64,000 nucleotides of DNA from Tyto alba (lineage: Eukaryota > Chordata > Aves > Strigiformes > Tytonidae). Location: assembly GCF_018691265.1 (NCBI RefSeq), contig NW_024881272.1, positions 24,913,323-24,977,322 on the forward strand, given 5' to 3'. Both the position numbers and the translations under genes were made by a program. The notes beneath the pieces are model-generated. The model had not been told where the DNA came from. It did no database searches and was given only the letters and a program-made list of their open reading frames with translations. Positions 1-13,300 of this stretch are shown one piece after another; positions within the stretch are counted from its first letter, which is position 1, and every line of letters begins with the position of its first letter.

Positions 1-515
1 ATTTATGAACAGGCAGTGTAAAAGCCTTATGGTTTCCCTCCTGCATGCTGTCACACCGTCTAGCAGCTGTGGATCCAGGGGGGAATCCTTGCTTGCTGCA
101 GGTCCCTGCGAGGGAAACTAGCCCTGTTTGCTGTAGCGGGAAGCTGAGTAGCTTCCCATTTCTATGACAACAGTCATACTTTATAGTAGTGATGTGTTCA
201 TAAATAGCTCATGAAGGCAGCTCCCAAAGTATACCACCAGCCCTGTTAGCTGTAGTAGTCTCTTGCTAACCATTTCACCTTTCCCTCTAGCAGCAAGCCC
301 CCACTACTACTAAGATGACTAGCAATATATGCTTTACCCTTGCCAGCCACCTTTTAAACATTACTTTTCTACACTTCATTTTTCCAGGGGAGCTAGAGGA
401 TCTACTTCCACTTTTTCCCACTTGTATTTTTTCTCCACCACTTCTAACTTTTTCTCAATCAGCCAAGGAAGACTTAGATAAGTTTCTCCCAGAACCAGGT
501 CTCAGGTGATACTTT

Positions 516-540
516 AAAAAACAAAACAAAACAAAACAAA
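516..540. repeat. A4C pentamer microsatellite
   Basis: Short AAAAC-type simple repeat upstream of the first visible exon of the mucin-like gene. Nothing gene-like was found between positions 1 and 827, so this stretch is read as intron or upstream sequence of that gene. Confidence 0.7.
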
Positions 541-827
541 TCTTCTAAAAAGGTTTGAGGTGCTCCAGGGTAGAGAGGTTAGTGATGCTGACACCACAGC
601 ACAGGGCTTGAGAGGGAGGAGGGTAAAGACAGGTCCCTTAGAACAGGTCCCTGCCTCAGAGAGGCCAGGAGGACAGAGGAGCTATTTGAACCCCTTCCCC
701 AAGTGTGAACCTATGCTGGATTTGGAGTTAAGGGGGTGGAAAGGTTTTGTTCCGGGCCTCCTCTCTTTCTCCTTTCATTGTGGAATCTCTGACAAACTTC
801 TCAGCATTTCTTAACTCTATTCTGTAG

Positions 828-3800
828 GAGAGGGACAGAAGACAGCAGAGACCTTGGAGACACCATCACCTTCTCTTAGCACAGTCCTGACCTTGCATCA
901 GCCAACAGAAGCCTCTGACTTCAGTTCAGTGATTACTGCCATTCCCGAGACAAGCCTGGAGAAAAATTGGACTGCTGCAACACTCAATGTCACTGGAGCC
1001 CACACTATGGAGATGGAGGATGCCTCCACCCCTACCAACCCCATGGTAGGCACCAAGGCAGAGAGACTGCAGGCTTCCACCACTGCCAGCGCCAGGGACG
1101 TCACAGTTGCACAGCATGAGCACCACAACATGAGCTTGTCAGTCAACAGCAGCACTGAAATTCCCTTCCCTACCCCGACTGCCAGTACTCTGGAAGAAAA
1201 CCAGCCCAACCATGAAGTCACAGAGACTTTCAGCACGACTGAAGAAATGGATGATGTCAGCAGCGCAACCCCCACGCTTCCTCTGAACAGTGTGCTGGGT
1301 GAGGTTTTGCCTTTACTGCCTGTGCAGAAAGTCCTGCCCCAAGGATGCACAACCTGGAAACTTCTGTGAACTCTCATGGGAACTGGAGAGGGGGAGGAAA
1401 AGGAAATGAGCCATTAAGCATGGCCAGTTAGTGGGACTGACTTGCAGAAGTGCTGTTAGTTCAGCATCCTCTTTGCAAACACCATTAATAATGGTATTAA
1501 TTGTACTGGCTGCTTTCTAATGAGGACATTGGTTGTGTGCATGGAAGCCCTTTATATACCTCCTACAAAACAACATGCTTCAGCGGTGCTGCTCAGCTGG
1601 GCTCTTCCTGCACCAGGGCTGGGGGCTCGACAAGAGCCTTCCCTGCTGCCTGCAGAACTGGGCAGTACACGCTCCCTTAACACAAAGCACAGAGATGGGC
1701 AGGCACAAACATCAGCCCATCCATCCCTGGGCAACCATGGGAACCCCTACCCTATCTTCAGTTCCCTCTGGGCAGCGTGGGGACTGGCTATAGGGTCTGT
1801 GATCCCAGTCTCACCCCCCCTGGGGCCTGCCAGGCTGTCACACCCCCCTGATGCAAGGCAGATATTGATTGACCGCCGATTTGCATGGCGTTCACGCACA
1901 ACCGCATCCTTCACCCTGGCTTGTGTCACGGGGTCCTGCTGTTCTGTGACGCATGGACACAGCCTCAGGGGATGCTGCTACCCAGTCCCTAGGGGGGCAG
2001 CCCCTTTTGTGCTCCCCGTAAGGAGGGATGACAGACCTTTTCCAGTCTCTTGCTCTGGGGTGATCCCCAGCTCAGTGCAGAGCTCTTTGAGACTTCTCTG
2101 CTTGTCCTTTGTCCCCAGAGGACAGGACTTGCAGGCACAGCTGAGGTTGCCTGACAGTGCAGATTGGCACATATGAAAACCAAGAGGACTTTCTAAGCAC
2201 TGTGGCTTATAGCGGGGCTCAGCTGTGGCTGCACTATAGAACCTGCTTGTTTTCCAGAGAGTTGTCAATGAGCTGCTTTTCCTGTAGTCCCAGCAGTCTT
2301 CCTTACAGCCTTGCTTCCATCTTGTCCAATCCCACAGAACAGTGCACTTACACTTTATCTTTTGAAGTAAATGCTTGTTCCTGTTTTGCAGCAACAACTA
2401 ACAGCTCTCAGCTGGGGCCTTTTGATGGGCACACTGTGGGGCCCACAGCAGCAAGGTCTGAAACCAGGCCAGGAACGAGCCCTGTGGGTGCCACAGAGGA
2501 AAGCATCATGGAGACCAGAACCTCCTCTGCTCCCATCTCCACCGTAGGAAGCACATCCTCTGCTACCACCTCCAGTACTGTGACAGTGAGACCACCTGTG
2601 ACCAGCTCCTTGTCTACCAGCACAGCTGCCAACCCCACCAACACATCTACACTGGAGCAGCCATTAGAGCCCATGCATGAGAAAGCTTCTGTGGTGGATG
2701 TTGGTGATGATAAAAATCCAGGTAAATGCTCTGCTTTTGTCCCTGCTCTCACAAAACATGGCAAAGGGTTGGGGCTAACTCAAATTGCCTCTCAGTTGTA
2801 CTGAGCAGAACCAGAAAAGACAAGGCTTTGCTACTGCAGCCCTTTAGCCTCATTCCCTTGGTATCCTTGCAGAGCTACCCAGTTCTCCTCTGGCTGATAC
2901 AACGAGGGCTGACCCCTTGGTAATCACCGTGATCTCTGTCTTCATTGTCATGGTGGGCATCCTAGGCCTGGTGGGCTTCTTGAGATACCGCCAGCACAAC
3001 AGCCGCATGGAGTTCCGGCGCCTGCAGGACCTGCCCATGGTAAGTAATGCCTTCAGCCCAGCCTGACATGGTCTGGCTTGCCACCGGCTGCTTTGCAGTT
3101 CCCCTTCTACTACATTAGCAATGCTTTGGGTATTTGCAGCAGCAAGAATGCTGATCACAACTCCTGTTCCCTCTTAGGTCCCTCTCCTTCCACCCAGGGT
3201 TTGAATCAAGACAGCAAGTCTCAAGGTTGACCACTAAAGAAGCTCTCTGCCTTCCCCTCACTCTGCAGGGGAATGCTAAGAGGTTAAATAGAGAGAGGAA
3301 GGGGAGCTCCATCCAAACTTACCCTGAAATGACACCTTCCTATCCTCCTCTCCTGTATTCTAATATATTTGTTCTGTGACTATGACAAAGCAGATTCTAT
3401 GCTCTGTTCTGGGGAGGTTGTCTGTCTGTGTTTGACCCTTTGGGAGTATAAAAAGATACGAGGGTTTCAGAGGCTGGATTAGCTCTGGGGAAGCTGCAAC
3501 TAACTCACTGCACTTTCTGGCGCAGAGGAGTACCAATTCCCTTCTGCAGCTAGCAAGCAAGCTGATGCTGTTTCAAGCTGAGTGGAGTTTTCCACATCCC
3601 TGCAGCAGGCAGGCTCTTCCTGTATACACCTCTTCTGTCCAAAAGCTGCAGCAGGAGGGGAGAGTGACAGTCCAAAGATCCAGGAACTGCACAGGGACAG
3701 CATTTAGGTAGATTGCTGGACAGATGGCCATGCTGTGACAGTGTGGATGAGCAGGCTGTGCTACCTGCACAGCATGCTTCCAGGCTGGGACTGTATGTCA

Positions 3801-3888
3801 TCGTGCAGACATCTCATTAAAGCACACTCTTCTCTGCTTCTAGGATGACATGATGGAGGACACCCCTCTCTCACTCTACAGCTACTAG
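828..3888 (+). CDS. Mucin-like type I membrane protein, 3' part (unnamed)
   Basis: Four coding exons are visible: 828-1298, 2392-2721, 2873-3039 and 3844-3888. Each has an AG acceptor and a GT donor. The phases agree throughout (1, 1, 1, then 0), and the frame is open to the TAG at 3886-3888. The first two exons encode a Ser/Thr/Pro-rich segment of about 265 residues with several N-glycosylation sequons (NWT, NVT, NMS, NSS, NTS), typical of a heavily O-glycosylated ectodomain. Exon 3 encodes about 23 hydrophobic residues (from LVITVISVF to LVGFL), followed by a basic stop-transfer RYRQ. The tail is short and ends in an acidic, tyrosine-containing sequence (DDMMEDTPLSLYSY). The first visible exon starts in phase 1, so the signal peptide and N-terminus lie upstream, probably left of the window. 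I do not recognise the family. The role (cell-surface or Golgi sialomucin) is inferred from composition and topology only. Confidence 0.75.
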
Positions 3889-6075
3889 GCAACCAGGCTG
3901 TCCTCTGCCTGGCTGGCTGAACTTCCCAGAGGAGAAGGCCTTGAGGACTTGGTCCCAGACGATCTGCTGAGGAATGAGGGGCTGTGATTTGCACACAACT
4001 GAAAGATCCTTTTCAGATGGCTTTTGGTTTTAGACGTTTTAAATAGTTCAGTGGTGAAGTTTTTATGCTGGGAGTCAGAGCCCAAGTCTGGCCTTTTCCT
4101 CCAGTCTCTCCTTGAAACAATGCCCTGAAGAGGTGCCTCCTCCTTTTAGTGTGGTGACCAATTAGCCAAGACAACCTTTGCCGTCATGTTCTGCATGGAT
4201 CTCTTTTGTCCATCTTGGCAGCTGCTGCTTCCAAAGGAGGTGGGCAAGTGATCCATACAAGAGCTCTTAACACGGGTGGCATCAGCACAGTGCTAGCAAA
4301 GGAGACTGCTGTTGGAGCCAAGGATGTGGAAATCAGCTCTCTGGGCTCCCTCTTGTTCTGTATTTTTAAGGTTGTTTGGTTTGGTTTTTTTCTTGCACTT
4401 TTTTTGTTCCTGTTTCAGCTTTAGTCCTGGAATTGGCACTGCCCATCCAGAAACACCTACCAGGAGGATGACAGACTACTCTGCTTCCTTCCTACATGCA
4501 TGCCTTTTCTTTTTAACCAGGGAAAACAGCTTTGTGGCCACTGGAGAAGTGCCCTTGCTACTTGATGTTGCTTTGAAGTTGCTGGGAGGAAAATGAACAT
4601 AATTTAGCTTAACAGGGCTTGATAGGGCTCAGTCTATTGCAGATTAGACACACTAATTTGGTCTCACCAAAATTAGGAAACTGTGTCTCCCACACTTGAT
4701 GCTTTCAGCATATGCGTAAACTCCTTGCCCAGGCTCAGTAAATGCTTTAAGCCATTTCCCTGCCTGGATTGACACACACACCTTTCCTCAGGTACCTCCC
4801 ATTTTGCTGCTAGCATCTGATTGCTGAAAGTTGTTGTACAAAACTGGTACTGCACTCTCCCGCCTCTGCTATGCAAGGTCAGTGCTCCTTTACCTTTTAA
4901 TGTTGGTCTTTGAGCCAGCTGGTGTCTTGTCATGAGGACAGATCCTGGATGTAGGTGCCTTACTCCCCTTCCCTTTCTAGGTGTTAGGTTGATCAGATTC
5001 TGCACTTTCACCTCAAAATATCACTGCTGTAGACTGCATCCAAGGCTCTTGAGGCCCCTTGTGCAAACACAAAGACCAGAGCCTCTGAGTATAAGTTCGA
5101 GGATCTTTTGGTGCCCTCACCTCAGAAAGACCAGAGTGTGTATGACATGAAAATCTTCATGTAATTAACACCTGCTCCTGTTTTCTAAATCACATTTGAC
5201 TGCAGGTAAAGAGAAACACATGCCCTCTCTAGAGTGTTTGAGTTTTGACTAAGCCAGTTGTTCCCTCAGGACACAACAAGGGCTAAAGACTATCTACCAC
5301 ATTGCTCTTACAAGCCTCAGTCTTTCCTCTCCTTTCAGTAGCAACACTCACTGTCCCCACAAAGGACAGATACCAGGCCTCACTAGCAAAAGTACCTTTT
5401 TTTTTTTTTTTCCCCAGTGCTGTTATTTCTTGTCTTAGCAGGGAAAGGGGAATTTCCCCATCAGCAGGGCTCAAATTATCTGCAAAGCCCAAAGATGGAG
5501 CAGAACTGGTCTAGGTCAAATAGATGAACTGGGTAAGGCAAGTAGTTCCTCCTTCCTGTGTTACTGCTTCCGAAGTAGCTGACAAATGGCTGCAGTGCAG
5601 TTTGGGTTCAGCTGTTGGCTTTGGCCTTGCATCTGTTTATTGTAAGGATGCCCAGTAAAATAGGGAAGAAGGGTTAGTTTTCTCCTACTATGATTGCATG
5701 AAAACTAAAGGGCAATTGTCACAACTCCAAAGCTTTTGTATCAAGCATTGTCTGCACAGAGCAATCTCCCTAGCTACAGACTTGTTTCCCCTGCCGGAGG
5801 GCAGGGTGCTACTGGTTTTTGGCAGAAAGAAAGGCAAGTTAGTGGTGGAAAATAGAACTCCATCCTGGTTGGAACTGGTGCAGACTGGCATAGCTGGAAA
5901 GTGCCTCTGCACACAACCAACAGGGTAGGGGCTAGTTGTTCTGGTTTCCCATGCATCGCTGTCCAGGGGAAAGGGGTGAGGAAGAAAACTCACCCAACAC
6001 CAAAGTGCAACTTCCTTTGTAAAATATGTTAATAGTGGATTTTTTTTCTGCAATAAAGTTAACAAATGCCAAAGG
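3889..6075 (+). other. 3' UTR of the mucin-like gene with poly(A) signal
   Basis: After the stop codon there is about 2.2 kb without a convincing reading frame. The first good AATAAA is at 6052-6057 and is followed by T/G-rich sequence (around 6073-6090), which suggests cleavage near 6075. Short open frames in this stretch have no splice sites or family resemblance. Confidence 0.55.
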
Positions 6076-7146
6076 TGTCCTGGTCCTCATACTTTCATTG
6101 CAAACAACTAATGGAAAAGCTTTTGTAGATCACAATGAATCATGTGAAAGATAAACAGCAGCAGTTTGGGGTAGGAAGACTCACAGAGCTGGTACTAGTG
6201 AAAATACCAGATGACTATAAAACCATAGCTCTGAGGGTTCAGAAGGACACCACCCCCTGCTTGTGTTCCTTCTTGTCAGGGTCATTCCCTGTCTGGGTTG
6301 ACTGAGATTAATTTCTGTACAGTCAAATCAGATGACATCCATTCTAGAGAACCAGACTAGACCAAATAATCTAACAGAGACACCTTTAGACTCTTCCTTT
6401 GCCTCTGATTGAAGATACCCTTATTCTTTCCTGTTGTCAACTGTAACCCCGAACTCTATTTACAGAAATATCCTGAAAGCCAGCCTAATCCAAACCTAAG
6501 TAGCATCATCTGTCATGCTTCTTTCCGTAGTACAGAAGACAAAGCCAAATGAAAGGCATGTACTTCTTTTTGTTTAGCTTTATAGCTGTTTTGAACTCTT
6601 CCCTTTGGAGCTCAGACCCACAGAGAGGTGAGCACTCATGGTTTGTTTCAACAGCCCCGCTCTTGCTAGAGCTAAGAGTCTCTCCTGAGCTAAGTCTCTC
6701 CTAGCTGTTACAATACTTGGACAAAATCATCCAGCTCATGTCACAGACTTTGTCACAAGACTTTCTACTGCAAAAGCAAAATATGTTGAGTGAAACTACT
6801 TGGTCATTTGGCATTCATTGTTTTTGAGAGAGTTCCCACAACTAATCTAGAAAAGTAAACCCCTGGAAGATCTAGAGCAAGGGGAGAGCAAACAAAGACT
6901 TCTAAGCCTAGCAAAGTGCTTGCTGAGTAATCTGAAGACTTGGGGGTAACTAAACCCTGCAGAGATTTCGGTCCTGTCCCAACATAAAACCATACAAAAC
7001 AGAAGAACTAAGTAACAGAACATGCTACAACTAAGCCAGTCTTCTCGGGTCTGAAGTCAGCATTATTCTGGCGGTTTATGTCGTGAGTCTCCTCTGTTCT
7101 GTCTTTTTACCACCAACCCCACTCAGAGCTGATTCATTCTTTGCAG

Positions 7147-7300
7147 AACAAACTGCTGAGCTGCCTTGTTAGCGAGGTAGCAGAGAGCAGATCTGTGCTG
7201 GCTGGAGAAGCAGCAGCAGGACAGGCTTGTGCAGGCAGCCACCCTTGGGAGGCACGAAGCCTACTGCCTTTGCTCAACCAAGTTCTGACCTCCCAGACAG
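7147..7300 (+). other. Weak candidate exon
   Basis: A strong acceptor (T-rich tract then TTTGCAG at 7141-7146) and a CAG/GTGATG donor bound a 154-nt segment open in one frame. It starts with NKLLSCLVSEVAES and ends ...LLNQVLTSQT. It is more GC-rich than its surroundings. No partner exon was found, the opposite strand is also open here, and I recognise no family. It may be a non-coding RNA exon or chance. Confidence 0.2.
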
Positions 7301-10300
7301 GTGATGCAATCTCTGAGGTGGCCAGGTTTGGAGATGGACCATGAGCCAGTTGTGTGGGCTTCATCTTTCCTGTGCAGCAAAGCAAACTGACAGAACCAGA
7401 AAACAACTGTTGCTATTTTCTGCATGTTCCCTGGAACACAGCTCTTGCTTTTGATGAGACTTAGTTTTAATGCCTCCTAGGCTAAGGCACAATTATATTA
7501 TTAATTAACAAGAGGACAAGAATCAATCAAATCACTTACGTTTAAAGCTAAATAGGAGGGAAAGAAACACAGATAAAAGAAAAGCGGAGTTTGAGACCCA
7601 CCTGTCTTCTCTGCCCTCCCCTTCTCCTGTCTCCAGATTTCCCTGAAGGGAAGGGGATTTGAGCAGCTGAAAAATGACATTGCTAAAGCCGCTGTGCTAA
7701 GGGCAGGGCTACCTGTGCTACATGCCAGTCCTCTGCCCACTCAGTTGTCCTTCATGGCTCAGTGCCTGTAGTTTAGCTTTGGATACCGTGTATTTTCATC
7801 ATGTCACACTGCAAGTCTGTAAATAAGGCTACAGACTGAACAGAGACAGAGAAACTGCCATGAGGAGCACTGGAGTGGACAAGACAGCATGTGGATCCCA
7901 CAAGACCAACAACTCCATGAGGCTCTCCCATGGATAAAAGTCCCCTGTTCTTGCTACCACTTAAAGCAGGATGAAAAAGGAATTGCACTGATGCAGGGAG
8001 CAGGAGTGCAGAAACAAGTCAGGGAGACAGAGCAGTAAACTTTCAGTAATGAAGGCTATGAAATAATGCATAACCTGGGAAGCTTTTAGTAGCCAGTATT
8101 CTTCTCGTACCCAGGGGAGAACAGAAAATGCCTGTAATTTCCCAGACACCTAGGAAGGAAACAGGAAGCTGCACGCCTCCGCATTATTTATACTCAATTT
8201 TCTATGGCTACATTCAATTCAGTATAAATGTGGATTTGTCATGGGGGAAGGAGAGCAGTTTTTCTAAGTGTACCTCCTGAGCATCTGCCAGGGATGTTCC
8301 CATCTACTCGTTACCTCTGCTTCACTGCACAGCAGAAGGGAGAGAGGGATCTTCTCTCCAATCCACTCTCCCATCCCCCACAAAGTAAAAAAGAAATCAT
8401 GCACTTCCTGTTCATAAAACAGCCAAATCTGTGGTCCTACAGATATGTAGCTAAGCGATGAGCAAAGCTGGAAGAACGTTGCTGCTAATATAAAAGTCCA
8501 TCAGTATTAGGCCTCAAAACTGTGTGTGTTTTGTTTTGTTTTGTTTTTTAATTCCCCAGAACTTTGTAGGATAATGAGGGTCTTCAAACTTCCCCATTCA
8601 ACCGCATTTGAATGAAGACTCTTCCCCACTCTAATGCTACAGGGGACATGCTTCCTCACAATTATGAGAAAAATCAACCTTCACCCAAAGCACAACTTCA
8701 AAACAGTCTCGGAAGATAAAGCACATAAACCTGCCCAGAAGAGGACCTTCTGATTGTGGCTGGTGATGCATAGCTTGCAAACTAGATCCTGCACCATAAG
8801 TGACTTTGCAACAGTAGTAAACTTTTATAAGGAATCATTAACTATTACATGAAGGAAGCATAGATAGGGTGCCACTGTCAAACTTGACAGATTTGTGCAT
8901 TTCAAAGGCAAAGGGATCGATGTATTCATCTGCTCGACAGCCTGCACAGCCTTCCATGTGCTTGTTCCCACTTCCTGTCTAATAAATGTACTTGAAAGAC
9001 ATACTCAACACAGGTCTGCTTCACGTGCACCAGCACTTCAACAATGGTTAACCTCAGTTCCTCTGTAATATTTTTCCTTTTGAAAGACTCATCAGCCAAA
9101 TAACCCCCTGAACCACAAAACCAGCTTGATCTTGATCAGACGGACAGTGGTCACAGCTGCAAGAAAATAAGTATGTGTTTGTTCCTACCGTGCAGCTCCC
9201 TCTCTGTTTACAGGTAGACCCAATCCCCCACCCGCAATTCAAATAAAGAGCTCCGTAAGTTACCAGAATTAGCCTCCCAGTCATAAAACAGATCTCTCTG
9301 TGATGAACTGCCCAGAATTAATACATCCCTGCAGCAGAAGCCTTTTGCTAGCACTCTTTGAACTATAATGGAACATCTGTTGACAATCTCCCGCAGGGTA
9401 ACTTCTCCCCTCCCCTGTTTTAATCCTCTCTCCTTCAGAAGTACTTTTGCTCCAAAATTAGACACATCAGTTGCCACAGGATGACTCTCACCAGCATTAG
9501 AGTGTTTCCTTTCACATTGGTCTTTCTTGAGAGCTGTAGGAAGAGGGATGAGCAGTCAGCCCTGTTAAGTATTTTTTTTTAATTTGCTGTGATGTCTGAA
9601 TTCCATAAGCTTTCCATGCTAAATTGCAGGTTCTGCTTGGGACAAGACAAGGCTTATGGGTTCTGGGACATGCCTTTCAGCCAGATTTAGGCACCCATTT
9701 GATTCTGACTGAGAAGGGTTTTACCGGTGACAACTGCAAAATTAGCAAAGTTTTCCTTTGTCCTAATCCTGGCTATGCCTTCTGAGCACACAGGCAGATC
9801 AAGCCACTAACATGATCATTGCTTCAATTTCTCTGTGAATAAACTTGGGGGCAGGATGAGAATTTTTGCCTACTTTTTAAAAACTATATCAATATTTGTA
9901 GGTGGAAGGCAATTGCGTGCAATACTCTTTGTGGCTGGCTAGCAGAAAGGGAACCCATTTTCAAAAAGGGCTGAAAGAAGCACTGGGAAAATGGCTTCCT
10001 TTGTTTTACAGAGTCTAACCTGGTGGCCCACACTGAGTGATAGCTGGTCACCTGCATCCTGCCCAGTCTGTTTCTTGGATGCATCAAGTCACTTTCCAGC
10101 TCTGCTTCAAGTCAGATCCAAGCCACTCCAACAGGTTTTGATACCCTGACCATAATCTGCCAATGGCTGTTCACACACTCAGGTTCACTCTAAGAAGCAG
10201 ATTTGGACTCTGGGAGGCAGCTGTTCACTGAAGAGGGGAAACTAACTGATCTCTGCCTGATCGTCAAAGCAGAAGTCACAATTCATGCAACTGAATTAGA

Positions 10301-13300
10301 CGAAGGTCACAGGAGCAGCCTCTGCCACTGCGTCCTGCCTTGATCGGTGCTCACACCTCCACTTGATGACTCCTACTGCTAGCTACTCTCAGCACCACCA
10401 GCCTGCTTTTCAAACCAGTCTTAACCAAGCTCTGCTGGGCTCCCTTTACAGCATCCCTGACTCTGTGCCACATCCCAAGGTCCTTTGTATTGACTGAGAA
10501 GTAGGCAGCAAATAGAATGTCACAGATCTACCTCCCGCACTATCCCATCTGCTAGACTACGAAGCCTTCACTATCAAATAGGCATTTGTCCTCTCTCCCC
10601 ACACTCTAAAGGCTGTCTGAACTCAGTGTTGTTCATTCACCTCTTCCCTTCTCTTTCACTAGCTAGAAATTCTAAAGTTAAGTTCTCTCAGAGGAAAATG
10701 GAATAAAAAAATTCAAACCACATTAGGAAATTTCACAAGGCCCTTTTTTGCCACTATGGTACTTTATTCTCATAAAACAAACCCAGCAATCTCCCCTTTA
10801 TGGTGGGCATGGAAGTTTCTGTTGAAAGAACAAGATTTCTTAGTCTGTTTTGAGCCACAGAAGAGGAAACAATTTACCTACACTTGTCAAGTCAGTTGCT
10901 CCATATTGGGTCTATGCCAGACAGGGTAGATCTATGGTCAGCCTATATCTGTTCTGTTCTTGTATACGTATAGTCTCCCTAAATGGCACAATCTAAGCAC
11001 AGCTATACACCCCAGAGCTTTAGCTAGCCAACAGTTTAAACAATATCTAACATAACCCAAAGCTTGCAGTATATTTGGGGAAAAAAAAAACATTTTAAGG
11101 CATTAGTAGAGACAACACAGAAAATTTTCTCAATCTGTTCTGCTCCACCAGTTGAGAGCTCAGAAGACAGGATCGTACATCCCATCCCACGAGAGAGGGC
11201 TGAAACAAAGGGCTGCACCTAGGAATTCTCTGACCTTGGAGGAAACTCCCTCTTGCAGACAAGCACCACAGCGTCTCTCCTTCTGTAAGCCAGCTGGCAA
11301 CTGCAAAAGCTGACAGATACACCACAAGCAGGCCCCCCATCAGTGTCTGTCACCTGGGGTGAAAGAACAGAATACACAGCACTGTGTTGTAAAGGCGTAA
11401 GTCTAAGCAAGAGAGCATGAGATGACAGCCAACAGTTCAGGTCTCGAGTAGAGCATGGGACTGGGCAGGTCAGTGAGTGACTTATGAAAATAGCTGTTTC
11501 CTTCCCTGGAGTTGCCTCCCTTGGGTCAGCCCCACACCTCCTATCTTCCAGTTCTGGTAAATCCAGGTAACAAACAAGTCAAGAAGAAGAGTTTGCCTGC
11601 CTAGGGAAGCCAATATCCTTTCCACTTTTTGCTTGTTTTAGTTAACATTAAAGGTCATGCAGCTTTAGTTCAGGCAGGCTGTCAAACAGATCACTGCTGA
11701 GGTCATCCGCTCTAGCTATTTCTAGCCTCTTTTCTAGCACTGTTCTTCTCCAGCTCAAAACACAGTGTGGAGATATCTTTACAATCTACACCAGCAGAAC
11801 AAGGAATTAGCCTTCCCCAGACTTCTTACCCCATATGCCAGCCCTAAGAACAAATGGCAGCCAACGTCTAGCCCCTCCAGCACTGCTGGTTCAGTCTGGA
11901 CTGCTATCCATGTCAAACTATAGTAAAAAAATCCTCATTCATCTTTTACTGAAACAGAGAAATACCAACAAGCATCTTCACAAGGTATATAAGCTCAAAT
12001 AAAAATAGGTGACCATGTAAGTGAATCATGGTTCCAAGTGTCCTAGCAAGCTGCCAGCACAGCTACTGGATGTCCCTACTGTAATACTGGCCAGAGTTTC
12101 TGATGTTAATACAATATAAATATTTACTACTAATACTAAGCAACAGGTAATTAACTGCTTCTTATTAAATGAGGGTTATGCTTGAGCATTTGATCAGTAA
12201 AGTTCTATATAGGAGTCCCTACCTGGCATTTGCCTCAGAATAAGCGTTAAAGAGAAAAACTTAACCCTTTGATGGGACATGAAAACTCTGTTGGCATTGT
12301 CCTAACAACAACCGGACATGTTACAACTACATCTACAAAGCAGTTAATTGTAGCAGGTTTGCTAGTAAAGTCTGAATCTGCAGAATTAGTAAATTGGAAA
12401 AACAGAACACAGGGCAGTTTAATATGCCTTACATCCTCCATTCACAAGAATCTTAAGCATCTTACTAAAGTAGGGCATGAATTTTTACTTTTAAAGGAAC
12501 ATTAGCCCTTTGTTCCTGATTTCCTTTAATGCTAAGTGTTAATGCAAACACAAGGGGGGGTTTATATCCTAAAATCAAGGCATAAATCCAAAAGGATAAA
12601 GAGGCTGAGAGATGAATCTTCTTGAAGTGAGCAATTTTCACCTTCCTAATCTCACTGGCTGTGTGTCAGCACCAAAACAAAAATGGGGCCACATTAAAAA
12701 GTGGTATCTTGGCACTGTCAGAGGAAGTGATAAGTATCATAATTGGCCCTCACATGCAGCTTTACACTACCCTGACACTAGACGGGAAGGGAGGATGAAA
12801 GAACAGACAGGCACACATGTTACCTCTGTGCTAGCACAGCAATAGTGCTCTCAGAGCAAAGTTTTAACTGTGGCCCAAGTGCTAGGCCACTACTCCAAAT
12901 TGTACTGCCTTCCCACCTTTAGGTGCATAATACTCAGCCCTACCAGTAAAATTGGGCACAGCAAGTGCCTCTAATCAAATTGTCACTATGACCTCTGGAA
13001 TGCTCTAAACAGCAGACCTCAATAGGTTCTCCAGACCTCTGTCATCTGCATTACCGTGGAAAACCCCGCTAGCTTCTTCAGATCCCAGGGGTGCAGGAAC
13101 GAGCCACATTTACCTTCAAGCACCTTGATCTCTGTACCACTGGAAAGCTCATTGGAGCTGAAGCCTCCTAGGTGGAAATCTCATCCAAAGATGGAGAAAA
13201 CCACTCTGCCTCTCTCAGCAAGTTCTTGCTTCTCTCTAAAAGAAATGAAGCAAGCAGCTGATTAAGTCAAAAGTTCAAGGATGAACTTGCTGAGCCTAAA

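Noticed and set aside
1520..2176. 218-codon plus-strand open frame in an intron of the mucin-like gene
   Set aside because: It begins inside the intron, has no matching splice phase with neighbouring exons, and lacks the Thr/Ser composition of the real exons.
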